64,000 nt of DNA from Polytrichum commune (GCA_950295325.1 OX485803.1:69767554-69831553); one strand, 5' to 3'; counted from the stretch's first letter, positions 46,698-58,360 are shown. Notes: generated by a model not told the origin, from the sequence alone. Numbers and translations: made by a program.

Positions 46698-48230
46698 GAT
46701 TGGAGGTCACGAACGACCTCGAGACTGGAAGGGGACGTCATAGTGTTATCATTGGACGAGTCAGCCCCGACGAGTCCGGATCCAGCAGAAGTCGCCGGAC
46801 TTTTCACACCAGACGGAGCAGGGAGGACGGAAGCGGAGTCCGACGAAGGGGAAGAAATTTCCGTCGCCCCGATGGCTCCCGCTACACGGCTCAAGTACAG
46901 TCAATTCCGGGGAGACGGAAGTCAGGATGTGGATGACTGGTACTGTGAGTTTGAATCCATTGCCACCGCCAACGAAGAGGATGCGGATACCAAAGGCCGG
47001 ATCTTCCAAGGACTGTTGAAGGGGGAGGCATTGAAGTGGTACCAAGATGTACCCGACGAGACCAGAGATGACTGGGTAGATTTCATCCAGCTATTTCTGA
47101 AGACCTTCCGAGAAGCGGGAGGTGAGGCAAGAGCTCTGGGACGGTTGAGCCGGATGGCGAAGAAACCGGAGGAATCAGTCCGGAAGTACGGTCAGAGGGT
47201 GAAGGCTCTGATCCAGAAACTAACGACTGAAATCGCCCAGAGCGTGCAGGTGGAATGGTACGTGGCAGGGTTTCCGGAAAGGATGGGTTTCTAGACCCGG
47301 CCGGCCACTCTCCGGGAGGCAATGGAAGCAGCGCAAAACTACGAGAATTCTGCGCAATCTCTCCGGAAGTCGCTTAGACAAACGGAGGAGAAGGGAAGGA
47401 AGCACACTCGGAGGAGACGGAAGTACAGCTCCCCCTCTTAATCAAGCTCTTGCAGCAAATCAGAGGCTACCCCCTTTGAGTCCTCTAGTTCCGCCGAGGA
47501 GGCCGCTAGCAGTTCAAGGGTCCAGAATCGTCATTCCGGGAGTGGTAAAGAACGGAAGGGGAAAGAGCTGATAAAGGTCAAGGTCCAAGAGGACGACTCT
47601 CGGAGGATGATGAAGAATATCCAAGACACCCTAGCAGCCATCCAGGTCAACCTGGCGGAAAACCGGAAACCTAGAAGGACTGTTCCTACCAGCCGAGCCA
47701 ACGTGTGGTGTGCCCGGTGTGGTGAGGCCGGACACTTCCCTCTGGAATGCACCCGACCCCCTCAGAAGCGGATTTAGTACGTGCAGCCGGAGGAGGAAGT
47801 CTACTACATGTATCCGGACGAGGAAGAAGAGGAGGAGGACCCCCCTCCGGTTTACCAAGTCCAGTCCACTTACGGAAGAGGACGGGCCTCCGCTCCCTTC
47901 GGTAGGACAACGACGGGATCCCGGATGGTGCAATCCGGCGTAAACCCCGGGGCGGGCATGCAACCACGTTACCCAAGCCGGCCACCCGGATACTGCTTCA
48001 ACTGCGGAAGCCCGGATCATTATGCTACCAGCTGCCCGTTCCCAAGACAAGGTCAGGGGGCGCCGCGGATCCTCCCATGCGAGAATTGCCAAGAATACGG
48101 GCATTCCGCTCCCCAGTGCCAAAAACCGGTACAGGTGAGGCCGGTATTCAAACCCGTGGAAGTCCCGCCACGGGAACAGACGGGGCTCAACTACGGCCAC
48201 ACGGCCGGAATAGATAATCCGAAAAAATGA
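46698..48230 (+). pseudogene. Ty3 gag with three zinc knuckles
   Basis: Capsid/nucleocapsid polyprotein. One frame is open from about 46,698. The likely first Met is at about 46,872, so the true start is unsure. The capsid-like region includes WYCEFESIATAN, EALKWYQDVP and a retrotrans_gag-like helical stretch to about 47,290. Three CCHC knuckles follow: CARCGEAGHFPLEC, CFNCGSPDHYATSC and CENCQEYGHSAPQC. Stops in the same frame at 47,292 (TAG), 47,439 (TAA), 47,775 (TAG) and 48,228 (TGA) break it. Each is one C-to-T change from a Gln or Arg codon. Confidence 0.88.
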
Positions 48231-48239
48231 CGAGGTGAG

Positions 48240-49604
48240 GTGGAGACGACCGAAGAGGCCGAAGGACCTGTTTTCCGGGTCACCTTGCGTAGCTCCACCA
48301 AGAACCGTCCAGAGGTAACCAGTAACGGTAGAAATAGAAGAGGCAGGCATAGAGGTAGTAAGAAGAAGTTAGTTGCAGATCCAGACTCCAGTGACGAAGC
48401 CCCCACTCTGGAAGTGCCGAAATCCCTCCCCAGGGTAAACACCGGAAGTGGGGTAGACCAACACCGGATTCGGGAAGACGTCAGTGCGGAAATAAAAAGA
48501 GAGTTAGCCGACTCCGGATCACCCCTGATCCGAACGACGGTCACGTTCGATGATGTTCCTGTCATCATACCGGCCACTCTCAAAGTAGACGAGTACGATA
48601 TTATAGAGGACATCAAATCGCAAAAGGCTAACGTCACCATCGGCCAGCTCCTCCACGACAACGTAAACTATCAGAAGGTCATCCAGGAAGCTTGGAGTAA
48701 AAGACGGAGACGGAAAACAAAGTTGCCGTCCGTCGCCACCAACTTCCTGCAGGTGGAAGATCAGGGCGCTCCGGAGGTAACGGTGGTAGTGGAAGGGTGC
48801 ACAATCCCTTGAGTTCCAGTCGATAGCGGATCCGGGGTCAACCTCATGCTGAAAGACACCGCTTTTGACCTAGGGTACACCTCCTTCGAAACCACTAATC
48901 AAGTACTCCGGATGGCGGATCAGTCCCGAGTACTCCCCATAGGGCGGCTTTCTCAAGTCCCGACAGTGATAGGGGAGGTCACATACCTACTGAACTACGT
49001 GGTCATCCGGGTCAATTCCGGAAGACCTTTCCCCATGCTGTTGGGCCGACCCTGGCTGTACATGGCCGGAGTACTCGTCGATTGGGGCTCCAAAGAATTC
49101 GTGCTCATAAGGACCAAGCAGAGGATCCCTTGGAAGCTGGACAGTTACCAAGGCGAGACCAGCGAATCAGACGGATACACGACGGACTGGTCCGATCCGG
49201 AGGAAGAGGAGGAAGCCTTGAGTTACTTCGTAGAGCCCTTCGTTGAAAGCACGGAAGTCGAGTTCGAGTTTCCATACCCGGTTAAGGAGTTAACTCAGCC
49301 AGAAGAAACCCAGGACAGAAAGACGGAAACTCCCGAGGCCGGACCAAAAGACCGCTCCCTAGGAGAGATCAATGTACCACTGTCGGCCGAATGGATACGA
49401 GATCAACTGGCTGATGGAAAGCTAACCCCAGTGGGACTGAAGGCGGAGGATGCCGATTTATGGTGGAGTGCTTTCCGAAAGGATGGCGAGGAACAGAATC
49501 CGGATAAAATCAAGACCATAGTCAGCCCCGCGGACTATGAGAAAGTAGAGGTAGAACCCGGTCGAACCTTCCTGATGCGGAAGTCTATGAGCCCGGCGGA
49601 ATGA
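48240..49604 (+). pseudogene. Ty3 protease region
   Basis: Same frame as gag. A linker (48,240-48,812) ends in a TGA directly before the protease active site. The Asp-Ser-Gly triad (VDSGSGVNLM) lies at about 48,820-48,850, and MLLGRPWL about 65 residues later is the conserved Leu-Gly-Arg motif of retropepsins. An acidic spacer rich in Glu follows to the TGA at 49,602. The protease cleaves Gag-Pol in the virus-like particle (family knowledge). The catalytic triad is intact, but the stop upstream would prevent its translation. Confidence 0.85.
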
Positions 49605-49613
49605 GCAAGCTAC

Positions 49614-50970
49614 ATGGCACTCCTAAAAGACTATTTAGACGTGTTCGCATGGGGTCCGGACGACTTGCAAGGAATACCCCCGGAATTAGGACAACATCAC
49701 ATCGACCTCATGAACGGCTCCGCCCCTGTCAGACAAAGGCAATACCGACTGAATCCGAAGTACTCGCTGATGGTGAAGGAGGAGATCGATAGTCTGTTGA
49801 AAGCCGGATTCATCTATCCAGTGTGCAACTCCGAATGGGTCTCCCCCATCGTCGTGGTACCCAAGAAGGTCGGAGCGGACGGAAAGGTAAAAATCCGGGT
49901 TTGCCAGGACTTCCGGAAGTTGAACGCCGCCACCAAAAAAGACTACTTCCCGCTGCCTTTCACAGATATCATACTGGACCATGTGTCCGGACACGAGTGT
50001 TACAGCTTCCTAGATGGATTTTCCGGATACAACCAGGTCTTCATCCGGAAGGGGGACCAATTCAAAACAACGTTCACCACCGAGTGGAGGACGTTCGCCT
50101 TTAACCGAATGTCGTTCGGGTTGTGCAATGCTCCGGGGTACCTTCCAACGACTCATGATGGACATTTTTAAGGATTTCCTGAGGCACTTCCTAGAGGTAT
50201 TCATCAACGACTTTGCGGTGTTTAGCGAACAGACGGATCACCACGACTTCCTCCGAAGAACCTTTCAGCGCTGCCGCGAAACCGGATTGAAACTGCATCC
50301 GGGGAAGTGCTTCCTGGACATGGAATCCGGGGTCCTTTTGGGACACGTTGTCAGTCGACAGGGGTTAGAGGTGGACTCGGACAAAGTCCGGGCTATCCTA
50401 GCCCTGGTAGCCCCTAAGACCGTTCGGGAGGTCAGAGGTTTCCTCGGATGCGTCGGGTACTACCGGAGGTTCATAGGGAATTATGCCAAAGTGGCCACCC
50501 CCCTGACGGAGCTCTTGAAGAGGGAGACGGACTTCGTCTGGACGGATCGGCGGCAAACGGCTTTTGAGGAACTAAAGAGGGCCTTGACTACAACACCAAT
50601 TCTTTCCCCGCCGGATTGGGAGCAAGAGTTCCATGTCACCCTGGACGCTTCCGGATGGTGCCTTGGAGCCATACTATGGCAGTACCAAGGAAGCTGGAAT
50701 GAAGGCCCCATTTATTACGCCAGCCGGCAAATGAGTCCGGCGGAGCGGAACTACACCACCACGGAGAGAGAGGCCTTAGCAGTGGTGTACGCTTGTAGGA
50801 AGTTCCGACACTACCTGTTAGGGTACCGGATCGTATTCCACACAGACCACAACTCCTTGAAGTACCTAGTCAATAAGTCCGGATTTATCCGGAAGGATAG
50901 CCTGCTGGATCCTCCTACTTCAGGAATTCGACTACGAGGTGGTGGTAAAACCCGGAAAAGCCAACTCTAA
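49614..50970 (+). pseudogene. Ty3 reverse transcriptase and RNase H
   Basis: RT starts around LLKDYLDVFAWGPDDLQGIP and continues through VKIRVCQDFRKLNAATKKD and FNRMSFGLCNAPG (49,614-50,140). A frame change near 50,140 follows. The catalytic box reads FINDFAVF; the usual first Asp of YxDD/FxDD is Asn (AAC at 50,206-50,208), which should abolish polymerisation. The thumb/RNase H part includes GFLGCVGYYRRFI, LDASGWCLGAIL, TTTEREALAVVYACRKFRHYL and HTDHNSLKYL. A second frame change near 50,905 ends this reading. Function in the family: copies element RNA into DNA and degrades the template. Confidence 0.92.
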
Positions 50971-52378
50971 CGCAGACTATTTGTCCCGACAGAGGGGACC
51001 GGAAGCGGTCTCCACCATAGAGACCTCATTTCCGGATGAGTTCCCGGATGATGTGCCCGTGCTCCACCTCTCCGGGGAGGAACCTTCCGCATACGAGGAC
51101 GTCCTCAAGTACTTGACGGAGAAAGCATACCCTCCCGGGTTGTCGCGAGAGGAGAAGATGGTCTTCCAGACCAAGGTGGGCCCCTTCACCTTAATCAAGG
51201 GAACCCTCTTCCGGATGGGTCCAGATGACCAGCTTCGGCGGTGTTTAGAGAAGCCGGAACAAGGGAAGGTCGTGAGGGCTCTCCATTCCGGCCCGTCATG
51301 AGGTCACTTTGCTGCCGTCACTACCATCCACCGGATCCGGAAAGCCGGATACTGGTGGCCGTATGTTAATAGGGACGTGAAGGCCTTTGTAGGGAGGTGC
51401 GATCAGTGCCAAAGAACGGGTGCCCCTTCGTTCCGGAACCATTGGCCGCTAACACCGATCATCCCGCTAGCACCATTCGAAAAATGGGGAATCGATTTTA
51501 TCGGCCCTATAGACCCTATGAGTGCACGGAAACGGAGGTACATAATCCTCGCCACGGATTATGCAACCAAGTGGATAGAGGCGAGTGCAACCGTAAAGAA
51601 CGACGCTATCACCGCGGCATCATTCCTATTTGAAGAAATCATGATGCGGTTCGGCCATCCGCTAGAGTTAGTGAGCGATAGGGGAAAACATTTCCTGAAT
51701 GACGTGATCTTCAACATCACCTCACAGTACTCAATCAAACACCGGAAGACGACCCCGTACAACCCCAAGGCAAATGGGTTGATGGAACGGGCCAACGGCA
51801 TAGTTGGGAAAATTTTAAATAAAATGGTGTCCGCGCACAAGACGGATTGGGACTGGAAGCTGCCTTCCGCCGTGCATGCATACAACACCTCGAAAAAACG
51901 GACTACGGATAAGAGTCCTTTCTTCCTTGTGTTTGGGCAGGGGGCTATTCATGGGGTGGAATTGGAAGTGGAGACCTTGCGGGTCATGGCGTATCGGGAA
52001 AGAAACCGGACGGAAGACCCAGGGTACCGGATGATGGCACTCCAGGACTTGGAGGAGGCCCGTACAGAAGCCCTCGAGCGTACCATTTCCGTCCAGGCTG
52101 ACCGAAAGGAGAAATTCGACGCCAAACTCCCATGGAACCACGGGATCCGGAAGGACGGATTGGTACTACTCTACGACAACCGGCATGAACGGTTTCCGGG
52201 TAAACTTCATACCCGGTGGATGGGCCCCTACCGGGTAACGGAGTTATTTGAGAACGGATCGCTCCAACTCGAGGACCTGCAAGGGAATTGGCTGGGGACC
52301 CGTGTGAACGGATCCCGAGTCAAGGAGTACCGACCAGACGTCTCAACAGGAGACGAGGAGGATACCCGTCCGGACTAA
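50939..52378 (+). pseudogene. Ty3 integrase
   Basis: Inserts element DNA into the genome (family knowledge). The frame runs from the RNase H/integrase linker with one TGA at 51,299-51,301. The zinc-binding region has a CDQCQR pair after a degenerate His pair. The catalytic core shows Asp in GIDFIGP, Asp in VSDRGKHF and Glu in NGLMERANG, so the D,D,E triad is present. The C-terminal part has GPYRVTELFENGSLQLEDL, as in GPY/F-type Ty3 integrases, and ends at TAA 52,376-52,378. No chromodomain was recognised. Confidence 0.92.
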
Positions 52379-52447
52379 GGACCTACGCCGGGTAGGTCTT
52401 AAGCCAGGTATGGTTCAATTCAGATGTTCGCGGGGACTCTCACATTT

Positions 52448-52460
52448 GGAAGTGGGGTAA
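52448..52460 (+). promoter_or_regulatory. Polypurine tract
   Basis: ggaagtggggtaa directly precedes the 3' LTR and would prime plus-strand synthesis. It is interrupted by two pyrimidines. Confidence 0.65.
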
Positions 52461-53795
52461 TGTGGGAGTCCAAATTCGACGGAAATACGGAAATACGGAT
52501 ATACGGATTCATTTTCCGTATTTTACCTTGCTTGTATGAGGATAATAGGGTATCTTAGGATAAACTAATTGTACTAGGAAAATAGGGCATTCTAAATCCG
52601 CCTTGCGCGATAAAAAGGTTTAAAAGGAGTTGGAGAAGGGTTCCTTCTCCACTGTTGTATTCTGGTTGCTCCTACTCTAATCAATTCTTTGATTTCTTAC
52701 TCCTTGACTTTCATTGCTTGAATTTATGTACAAATGATTCGGAGATCGTTAGCGGAAGGGAAAGAAAGCATGAGGGATAGGAGTTCCAGATAGGAGTTCC
52801 GGATAGGACATGGGAGAGGAGACCCGGATCAGATCTAATCATTGCCTTGCGGGATCCTCTCTGGGTGTAGTGGGAGGGAAACCTCACTGTTCCGGATGGT
52901 TGAGTAACGTCTAGGTGGGATAGCCGTTGGGAGGATTGGGTGAGATCCGAAAGGGATCCGGACTTACGCCATCCGAGCTTCTGAAGAGGTCCCACCGTCC
53001 TTAGACAGATCAATCCGGGAAGTGGTACGGATCGCTTAGTTAGCCCAGATCGAGTAGAGTCCCAGGAACCGGTAACCGGATCGATCCGTCAGAAAGAGGA
53101 GGGGAGGACCGGAATAGTTAGGATCCATGGTTGGAGGCCATCTCCGGAGTGTAGTGGGAAGGGAACCTCATTGTTCCGGATGTTTGAGTAACGTCTAGGT
53201 GGGATAGCCGCTGGGAGGATTGGGTGAGATCCGGAAGGGATCCGGACTTACGCCATCTGAGCTTCTGAAGAGGTCCCACCGTCCTTAGACAGATCAATCC
53301 GGAAAGTGGTACGGGTCACCCACTTATCCCGTCGAGTCAGATCTCTGGTTGGAATCCGGACTACTCTGGTCGTTGTGGTCCTTAGAGATAATCCGGAGCT
53401 CCATGTGTGACCGGCCAAGACGGATTTGATCAATCCGGATTGGTTGTGAGGGAATTTCCGGATCCCAATCTTATAAGGGACGTCTTCACCGGAAGAAACC
53501 ACCTATTCTAGAGGGTAGACGTAGAGGGGTGATTAAGCCTTACAATTAGGACCTAGAAATACAATCCGGAAAGGCCAACTCCGGAAGAAGAAGAAGAGTG
53601 TCCAAAAGACCAAAAGTCTGGAAACAGGGGTTCCGGAAATTTGGCTAAGGAATAGAATATAAGCAGGTACGGAGAGTTCTAGACCTCCTACACTTCACAG
53701 AATCCCTGGACGATACTAGGGTCATCGAGACAAAACCGGATTGGGCACTTAGAAACGCCAATCCGGATGTTTTTTTGTTTTCGCGTGTTCCCACA
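52461..53795 (+). repeat. 3' LTR, 1,335 bp, with internal duplication
   Basis: Same ends as the 5' LTR. It is about 300 bp longer because a block of about 280 bp (tgtagtgggagggaaacctc through the following taacgtctaggtggg region) is present twice, at about 52,865-53,020 and 53,150-53,300, joined by unique sequence (53,030-53,147). Other differences from the 5' LTR are few. Confidence 0.93.
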
Positions 53796-53800
53796 ATTGT

Positions 53801-54327
53801 ATTATCTTTAAAATCACATGGTGTATATTAATTATTTTAAATGAATTTTATATAATAAAAATAAAAATAATAATGAATTTAGTTCACCATTTTACCATAC
53901 GTTGATATATATTATTTTGACATATTACAAATGTTTGAGCAATCACACCCGTTAAAAATAAATGAATTATGAACAAAAAATGTCTATGACAACACATCAT
54001 TATTATATATTGCACACGTTGATATCTTGCGATATTTATCAAAATAACCATGTGAAATTCAAAGCCACATCATGGCCTTGGAAACAACTTATGGGAGGTT
54101 AGAAAATAGGCTTAGAGCATCCAATGCCACATCGTTGCCTCTTGCCAACTAATTGATATTTACAAAATAACTAGTAGTTCACAATAGCTATGAGGGAGAA
54201 AATAGGTCTTACATGCCAACTCCGAGGCGTTTCACTAAAGTAAGCTCTATCCGAGCTTCTTGATGGACTCATCCGATTTTTGTTACCGGATGACTTTACT
54301 TGAGTGCCACGAATCCCCGGCCATGGT
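53801..54327. other. Right part of TIR element A
   Basis: AT-rich, non-coding, ending in ggatgactttacttgagtgc and the TIR. The last ~65 bp match the end of element B. Confidence 0.55.
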
Positions 54328-54433
54328 CACCCATGCACGACAGTTACAATTCCAAAGAAGAATCAACCCCCTAGATTTGCAAGTTCAATAAATAACACAA
54401 GTGGGTTAGCTATATGTGATCATTTGAAGAATA

Positions 54434-55376
54434 CCGTAGTTTAATAGCAGGTTCGGCACAAAATAATTCTAAAAATAGATGCCTAAAATTTTGGAATATT
54501 ATTGGCATTTTTTGCCGAATATAAAATTAATTATTTTTCAAAATTGCCGAAAAGTAAGAATTTTTTACTTCTCACTAGAGTTTTACTTACAGTGGAAGCA
54601 TATGTGAATTTTGAAGGAGAGAAGCTGCTCCTTTTGTAATCAAGCTCACTTACATTAGTCCACAAAGAATATGGGTTAAGAAGTAGCAAGACTCTAGGTG
54701 AGGCTTTTCAAATGTGTTGTACACAAATTTTTGGAGTCCAATTAAGCATAGAAGATGAAGTTTTATAGAATTTTGTCCAACTAACAAAAGTTGAGAAATC
54801 AATTCTTCTTCCACCTCCAACAAGTTTTGTGTCAAAATAAGTCTTTATGCAAAAGATATGGACAAAACATTACAGCCGTGTAAAGATCACAAAATTAAAA
54901 TGCGTTCATAACAGTTTTTCGGAGCTCATTTGTGCATAGAAGATCAACTTTTTTGGAATTTTGTTGGTCTAAGAAAAGTTTAGAAATCAAGTAATCTTTC
55001 ACCTCCAACAAATTTTATGTCATTTGAAGACTCTATGCAAAAGTTGTGCGTGTTATAAAAATGAAGTCTAACTAGGTGCTTCACCTCAAAGTCTACATAT
55101 CCCATATGCATTGTTGAACACAACTCCACTCTACTTGCATAAAGCACAGAGCATTCTCAACTCTTCACTCATATCTTACTTGTCATTCAATGCAAGAGAG
55201 ATGTACAAGATATAAGTTTAAATAGAAAATTAAAAATGAATTTAAGCTGATTTTTTAAAATTTAATAGAGAAAATTGCTGAAAATATGAATATACTATTT
55301 TAAGGTGCCGAACCTACTTTTTGAACTTTAATTAAATATTAGGCAATAAGTTGCCTAACCTGCTAGTAAACTACGG
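54434..55376. mobile_element. 943-bp TIR element in a TA site
   Basis: Ends ccgtagtttaatagcaggtt and, inverted, ccgtagtttactagcaggtt are flanked by TA on both sides. Copy 1 of D2 (about 26,215) lacks the block. The TA target and lack of a gene fit a mariner/Stowaway-like non-autonomous element. The interior has a diverged tandem pair of about 210 bp (shared cacctccaacaa and tatgcaaaag). Confidence 0.75.
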
Positions 55377-55582
55377 TAATATGATACTTCTAATTAGATT
55401 GTTGTAAGTTTTACATCTCTACTTACTTTGTTCCTAAATTCAAAGATTCATGATTTGTAATTGCTAATTAGATGAATTAAATTTCGATCCAATCCAACAA
55501 CCAAAAATGTTTGTGGAAGGAGAAGAAATAGAACTCTTGCCTATGAAAAGGGACCGGAGTGAGTCTAATGTATATTGTAAGA

Positions 55583-55812
55583 CCAGTGATCGGGGAGATT
55601 TTTGGGCATAATCGGTTGAGATCCTAGTGTTTGCAAGTGCCACCGGTTACATGTTGACAACCTTCAGTTTTTCTAGATTAATTTGAGGTATATTCCATAA
55701 ATTCCTCTAAAAGTGATCGGTAATTCTCCTGCAATCTTGAACTTCAACCAGTTTTTTCTCAAACTCAACCAATTCATTTGTAACTAACTGCCGGTTCTCC
55801 CCGATCATAGTC
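55583..55812 (+). mobile_element. Element R1, best-defined copy
   Basis: A 230-bp block absent from copy 1 of D2, with imperfect inverted ends (tgatcggggaga core) and a 5-bp taaga on each side (55,578-55,582 and 55,813-55,817). Related copies lie at 1736-1866 and 15,385-15,655. It is a MITE; its superfamily is not assigned. Confidence 0.7.
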
Positions 55813-57032
55813 TAAGATATCCATGGTCATGTCCTAAAGGACAAAGACATTGGATGTCAAACTACTTCATCTTTTGCAAGAAACAAATACTACCTTAGTA
55901 TCCATAAACCAAAAATACTAACCAATAACTTGGAATTATAGTTATTGGGTGTTTTTTGTGGGAAAATAATATCATCAGAAGTGGCGTTTAAGGGTATGTT
56001 TTGGTAGTGAATCAACACCATGTCATTAGCTCCATGTTGGTGAGGAGTTAGGGTTAACTCCATATTACCTAGTCCAAGTTTGATTCCCAAGGAACTCATT
56101 TGAGTGGATGTGGATGTAAAATGACTTGGTGGGGAGCAAGCACGGTCAAGTATACAAGCAAAGTGCTCAAGTATATTAAAATCATAAATGTTTTGGTCAA
56201 ATGGCTAAAAAAGTAGTAGCAACATGTTGTTTAAATTGGATTTTTTTTTCATGATGCCCTCTATTGTTGTGTTATGTACTCAAATTTAGAATATCAAGAC
56301 GAGATCTTCAAAACTTGTCATTAAAAGTACTACTCAAAAGGTAATGGCTAAATCATGTTTTGGACATAGATTTCATGACCTTAAATATTTTGTAGTTGGA
56401 ATTTTTTCATATTCCTTTTGTTCATTATAAACTTGAGGGCACCATTACCAAATTTGTAGAAAACACCAATTTAATGTAATTTTACTATGTCTTAGACAAT
56501 TTTTAGACAATTATGTGCTAAATATATGTACTTGCATACTACTTGCACTGTCTTCTAAAATATGTAGGCTTTTTTTTTGAAAAAACAATTTGTCGATATA
56601 AATTGCTTGGCTTTGTAGATCATTGTATTTTCCAAATGTTTATGGTTTTTTCCTTCACAAAATTCAAAGTTAGTATATATTTTAAAATCATTTTCACTTA
56701 AACCTATGCAAGGTAATGGAGTTTTGTACTTGACTGTGCTTGTGCCAAGTGTTGCTATGTGAGTACAATGCAAGATATGTATTGCCAACCAATGGCCTAT
56801 TCCTAAGAAATTATTGATTGAGCTAAAAGAAAATTGTGCCACTATATATATGTACATTTATGTATAAATTTGATTGATTGATTGAATGATTTATTTATTT
56901 ATTTAATAAATAGTCTCCCCTTCCATTGTAAGGCAAGTTTTGGCGGTTTGTGATGTATTATATCCCTAGGTGTGTTGCAGTTTTGGTGACATAAGGTTTG
57001 TGTCTTGAATAATTCCCTATCGGTTTGTTGGT

Positions 57033-58360
57033 CTAAGACAAGTTTTGGAGGTCTACAACAAATGGTTGGTTTTCTAGTCTTTGTTTATGGATTAATACAT
57101 AGTGTGCATATTGCATGATTATTGTGTTGATTTGTTTGAATGTACTCCCAATTTTTGGAACTGGGATATTAAGTTTTGTTTCTAGATTTTTCATTGATGG
57201 GATATGTGTGGTGGCTCTTGTGCTTGTAACTAAGACCATGAGTGGGGCTAAGTTCCATCCTCTTGTTATAATGTTGTTGGTTAGCAATTGATATTTTGAT
57301 ATTATCCTATCGAGAGTTTATGTGGGGAATTTGTCATTGCGGTATGTACATTCTATGAAAAGTATTGTGAGTTATGGTGTAGGCCTTTTTGGTGGGGGTG
57401 GTTATATGGATGACCTATGACGCATAGTGTGTCCAGTTTAAACGTAGCATTGCAATGGCATTTGTGGGCCCACAAATGCCATTGCAGGTGCACAATAACA
57501 ACCATGTTGGTGCAGTGTTGTCTTGAGTAGTCCATTGTAGGTTCATGCGTTCATGAGTAGGTAGTGTCTTGATATTTTGTTTGATACAAGGAGTTTACCT
57601 AGTTCCCTACAATTTTGTTGTTTTTTTTGGTTTATTGGTGCATGAATGTGTTGTCAATTGTTTACATTTAAGTAGTACATGCACTCATGTATCTACGTGT
57701 GGCGAGTTGCATATAGGCATGTTATTGATGACTAGGCTTCTCTTCCAAAGAAGAGTTGTTTTAGGGCGTAGCCCATATATTGTCATGTTCAAAATTTGAT
57801 TAGGCTTCTTATTAGTCTATCTATAATAATTAGATTTTCCAAAAGTCATTTGATAGTATTTTATCTGTGTCCTTGTTGTCAAGCCATTTATATAATTGGT
57901 GTGTTTGGCCTACTATAGCTACTAAGTTATGTCTTTTGTCATATTCAAGGATGTGTTTGTTGAGGTGTTTGATGGTGCCTTTGTCATGTGTTTCCTTCGT
58001 ATGAATGCCACCAATCTTTTTGGACACAATATAGTGTGGGAGGTGTGTGCTCATATGGTGCTATGGCGGATATGTGGTTTATTTTGTTTCCCTTTTGGCT
58101 AGTGCGTTTGCTTGTTCATGATCATCAATATTAGTGCGAGCTATAACTTTGTGAAGTGTGGTGGTTTGTGTGCGGGATTGTAACATTTGGACCATAGATT
58201 CAAGGATAGTTTTATCTGGGTGGTTGTTAAGGAACACGTGGGGTGCTTGGTTTGGGTGTTTAGTAGATATAGGACATTGACGTAGTATGTGAAGATATGG
58301 GTTGGTTCATCACAGTATGTGGTGGTGAGGAATTGGCGGGTATGGTGTACATCCATCAAC
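57033..58360 (-). pseudogene. LINE ORF2 3' remnant, inverted copy
   Basis: Minus-strand counterpart of 23,496-24,830 with similar frame breaks. It has the same N-terminal fragment (MMDVHHTRQF), the HDKGTIKHLNKHILEYDKRH segment and the NNIITRGWNLAP segment. Shared breaks mean most decay pre-dates duplication of the region. Confidence 0.58.
57451..57486. repeat. Perfect 36-bp palindrome
   Basis: An 18-bp arm (tgcaatggcatttgtggg) is followed immediately by its exact complement. The other D2 copy has only one arm here (about 24,400-24,430), so the second arm arose in this copy by inverted local copying. Confidence 0.88.

Larger units (their letters stand above)
45453..53795 (+). mobile_element. 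Ty3/gypsy LTR retrotransposon, full length but defective
   Basis: Flanked by the perfect 5-bp duplication ATTGT (45,448-45,452 and 53,796-53,800). Order: 5' LTR, primer-binding site, gag, protease, reverse transcriptase-RNase H, integrase, polypurine tract, 3' LTR, which is the Ty3/gypsy (Metaviridae) order because integrase comes last. GC is far above the surroundings, with a striking density of tccgga/ccggaa in both LTRs and genes. Coding is interrupted by six in-frame stops in gag-protease and by two frame changes and one stop in pol. The LTRs differ by few substitutions, so insertion looks recent. Confidence 0.95.
44531..54327. mobile_element. TIR element A, hosting a Ty3 element
   Basis: Left end tggccggggattcgtggcac and right end its complement (gtgccacgaatccccggcca) form a TIR of about 22 bp. 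Without the nested retrotransposon (45,453-53,795) it is about 1.45 kb. Its first ~290 bp match element B (59,040) and the inverted element C (62,690-62,995). About 44,820-45,190 also matches the foldback arms at 60.35-61.46 kb. No transposase is visible, and flanking bases show no clear duplication, which fits rearrangement at its ends. Superfamily not assigned. Confidence 0.7.

Noticed and set aside
47631-48350. A 239-codon minus-strand frame
   Set aside because: Antisense shadow of gag in GC-rich sequence; gag zinc knuckles on plus are unambiguous.
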